From positions 124,001 to 188,000 of the forward strand of contig NZ_AUMC01000010.1 in the NCBI RefSeq assembly GCF_000443995.1: a DNA stretch of 64,000 nt. Reading direction: 5' to 3'. The notes below the pieces were generated by a model. It ran no database searches. It was not told the DNA's origin and saw only the letters and a program-made list of their open reading frames with translations. Positions 61,970-64,000 of this stretch are shown in pieces; the stretch's first letter is position 1, and every line of letters begins with the position of its first letter. A program made the translations under genes and the position numbers. This DNA is from Bacteriovorax sp. BAL6_X. GTDB lineage: Bacteria > Bdellovibrionota > Bacteriovoracia > Bacteriovoracales > Bacteriovoracaceae.

Positions 61970-63547
61970 ATGACAAGAGAACACAGGAAGAATTTTTTAC
62001 TATCCTCTATTAAGATGGCCATCGCGACTCTATCAAGTCGTGTTCTGGGTTTTGCTAGAGAAATTTTAATGGCCAAGCTCTTTGGTGCCTCAGGGCTTAC
62101 TGATGCCTACCAAATTGCCTTTCGTATACCAAATATGTTGCGTGATCTATTTGCAGAGGGGTCATTCTCATCTGCATTTGTTCCAATATTTACTTCGGCC
62201 AAGAAGGATGGTGATGAGCATGCTCGTAAACTTCTTTGGTCCATGGCCATCGTCTTATTTGCTATCACTTCAATTTTTTGTTTGTTGATTTTTATTTTTG
62301 CACCACAAATTATTCAGATTTTAACAAATGAACTTTTTACTTCTGATGTAAATCGGTTGGAAATGTCTGTGCTATTGACAAGAATGATGTCGCCTTTTCT
62401 TGCATTTGTTTCAGTCGCCGCCTTGTTTATGGGAGTTCTTAACACTTATAAGATGTTCTTTGCGCCAGCAATGGCCCCGGCCGTATTTAATATTATCATG
62501 ATTGCCTCAATGATAACGCTACCTAAGTTCTTAGAGGCACGAAACCTTCACCCAATTGTTTCTCTTGGTGTAGGTGTTCTTGTTGGTGGCTTCTTACAAA
62601 TGCTTATTCAAGTGCCAATGCTCCTTTCAAAGGGCCTTGTAAAGCTTGATGGGATTGAGCTTTTTTCAAGTGATGTAAAAGAAATTTTAAAACGCATGAG
62701 TATTGGAACAATAGGTGTAGCGGCCACTCAAATTAATCTCTTAGTTTCAACCTTCTTGGCAACGGGAACTGTTGTGGGTGCTGTCTCTTGGCTCCAATAT
62801 GCATTTAGACTCTTTCAATTTCCTGTCGGCATTCTTGGTGTTTCAATTGGTAACTCAAATCTAGTTTATTTCTCTGAACTTTGGAGGGGAGGTAAAGAAG
62901 AAGAAGCGAAGGGTGCACTTCAAACAAGTTATATAACGAGTCTTTTTGTTCTCATGCCTGCAATGGCACTAATGTTTGCTCTAGCTCAAGACTGCGTCGC
63001 TATTTCTTTTCAACGAGGAGCATTTGGCCTTGATGATACGAAGATGGTAACGGAAGCTCTTTATGCTTACTTATTTGGTCTGCCATTCTATGGGCTCTAT
63101 AAAGTCTTTTCTCCAAGCTTTTACACATTAGATAAGCCGAAAATTCCTGTGATCATTTCTTCGATCGCTGTTGGGATTAACATTATCTTCTGTTTCTCAC
63201 TTGTTGATACTTATGGATTTAAAATTCTTGCGATGGGAACTTCGATTTCGATGATCTTTATCATCCTTGTTCAGTCGATTCTATTGTTCAAACTGTTGGA
63301 CTTGAAGCTGCAATTCTTCTTCCCACTTAGATTTTTTAAAATCGGTTTGAGCTCATTACTGGCTTTTTATGCTACACAGTATGTGCGTGGATACTTCCCA
63401 AATAATATTTTTTCGACTCTCGATAATCTCGCGGCCTTCGTTATTGCAGCATGTGCAGGTGCTATTGCCTACATTATTGCGCTTAGTGTCTTAGGGGATT
63501 ATGTTTTAATTCAGCGCTTCTTAAATAAGATAATACGTCGAAATTAG
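61970..63547 (+). CDS. murJ: Lipid II flippase MurJ
   Basis: The product is 525 residues from ATG 61970. An ATG at 61886 gives 28 more residues but overlaps the divergent deaminase start, and MurJ proteins normally begin close to the SRVLGF segment. About 14 membrane spans. TLSSRVLGFAREILMAKLFGAS, FRIPNMLRDLFAEGSFSSAF and TRMMSPFLAFVSVAALFMG are strong MurJ/MviN marks. It flips lipid II to the periplasmic side for peptidoglycan synthesis. Confidence 0.95.
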   Translation: MTREHRKNFLLSSIKMAIATLSSRVLGFAREILMAKLFGASGLTDAYQIAFRIPNMLRDLFAEGSFSSAFVPIFTSAKKDGDEHARKLLWSMAIVLFAITSIFCLLIFIFAPQIIQILTNELFTSDVNRLEMSVLLTRMMSPFLAFVSVAALFMGVLNTYKMFFAPAMAPAVFNIIMIASMITLPKFLEARNLHPIVSLGVGVLVGGFLQMLIQVPMLLSKGLVKLDGIELFSSDVKEILKRMSIGTIGVAATQINLLVSTFLATGTVVGAVSWLQYAFRLFQFPVGILGVSIGNSNLVYFSELWRGGKEEEAKGALQTSYITSLFVLMPAMALMFALAQDCVAISFQRGAFGLDDTKMVTEALYAYLFGLPFYGLYKVFSPSFYTLDKPKIPVIISSIAVGINIIFCFSLVDTYGFKILAMGTSISMIFIILVQSILLFKLLDLKLQFFFPLRFFKIGLSSLLAFYATQYVRGYFPNNIFSTLDNLAAFVIAACAGAIAYIIALSVLGDYVLIQRFLNKIIRRN

Positions 63548-63627
63548 AATGGAAGTAATCATAAATTTTCTTGCTTCATGAGTGGCAAGTCGTTAAACTT
63601 AAAGAGATTACACATTTGGAGCAGTAA

Positions 63628-64000
63628 ATGAGAACAAATTTTGAAACACTCGAAAATTTAGCGAGTCATACAATTAATACACTTAAGGAAAAGGGTGTTA
63701 TTGAATTCGATATTGCAAACCGTGAAAAACTTATCGAATCAATGGCGACTGAATTTGGTGTATCACTTGCAACTGATGAAGATATTCGCGATCAAGCAAT
63801 CGAAGAGGTTGAAGAGAAAATGGGTGTAGATAATATGCCTGAGGACGTAACTGAGTCTGAAATGTTCAACCATGCTCGTAAAGAAATTATTAAGTCATTC
63901 AGTGGTGAAAATATTGGTGGTCTATACTTAGTAGAATCACTACACAATATTGCAAATCGTATGACTGCATTCTTAATTGATTGTGAATTCATTGATGATG
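63628..64000 (+). CDS. DUF507 family protein, truncated by the window edge
   Basis: Starts at ATG 63628 and stays open to the end of the window; 124 residues are visible. The chain is helical and acidic, with ATDEDIRDQAIEEVEEKMGV and SEMFNHARKEIIKSF, the layout I recall for DUF507 proteins. Function unknown. GGAGCAGTAA is its ribosome site. It follows murJ after 80 bases. Confidence 0.7.
   Translation, partial: MRTNFETLENLASHTINTLKEKGVIEFDIANREKLIESMATEFGVSLATDEDIRDQAIEEVEEKMGVDNMPEDVTESEMFNHARKEIIKSFSGENIGGLYLVESLHNIANRMTAFLIDCEFIDD

Overview
The window is 64 kb of AT-rich bacterial chromosome, dense in genes on both strands. It carries a Gram-negative gene set: LpxR, lipoproteins with lipoboxes, MurJ, OxyR, a single RelA/SpoT protein, FeoAB, and an S-formylglutathione hydrolase beside a class III alcohol dehydrogenase. 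It also encodes many secreted proteins of unknown function. I infer a Bdellovibrionota organism, most likely of the Bacteriovorax/Halobacteriovorax type, with moderate confidence, because this rests on gene content and protein style and not on a search.

Layout. At 1-1.3 kb is a glutathione-dependent formaldehyde detoxification pair, followed by a decayed nuclease-like fragment and two secreted unknown proteins (1.3-4.3 kb). From 4.3 to 4.9 kb lies an RNA-rich stretch: a possible structured RNA, a terminator, and tRNA-Leu followed (on its own strand) by two identical 145-bp repeats that each carry the tRNA 3' end. From 5 to 12.9 kb are an alkylsulfatase-like protein that seems to have lost metal ligands, an epimerase/acyltransferase pair, EngB, a sigma-54 activator and a FliL-like protein. 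The stringent-response and housekeeping operon yicC-gmk-rsh occupies 13-16.6 kb. From 16.8 to 29 kb come leucyl aminopeptidase, an ElyC-like protein, RidA, MaeB-type malic enzyme, a sodium:solute symporter, OxyR with both redox cysteines, a secreted serine protease, YheT, a fused YejF-type ABC ATPase and a DUF374 acyltransferase. From 29 to 42 kb are TetR and MarR regulators, an envelope operon with an HExxH/DUF4105 protein and two helical paralogues, a radical SAM protein, LpxR, and an odd membrane protein with a histidine-kinase-like H-box but no ATPase.

The accessory hot spot is 42.4-52.1 kb, beside tRNA-Glu. An integrase and a small HTH protein lie next to the intact tRNA. A perfect 26-bp copy of the tRNA 3' end sits 6.2 kb away and defines an integrated island (45884-52085). 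A third, decayed tRNA-Glu copy 3 kb further out suggests an older insertion. The island holds what I consider the main find: a toxin-antitoxin-chaperone-like operon (unknown protein, MqsA-type zinc-finger/HTH antitoxin with a long C-terminal tail, SecB-like chaperone, and a fourth unknown gene). Divergent from it is an operon with a DUF4238-like protein and three small unknown proteins, two of them membrane-spanning. This arrangement fits an anti-phage or addiction module.

The right end (52.4-64 kb) is core genome again: MtaB, PurA, a SerA-like dehydrogenase, a lytic transglycosylase, a macrodomain protein, a golvesin-domain lipoprotein, FeoB/FeoA, a dCMP-deaminase-like protein, MurJ and a truncated DUF507 protein. 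All family names were assigned by reading motifs, with no database search.
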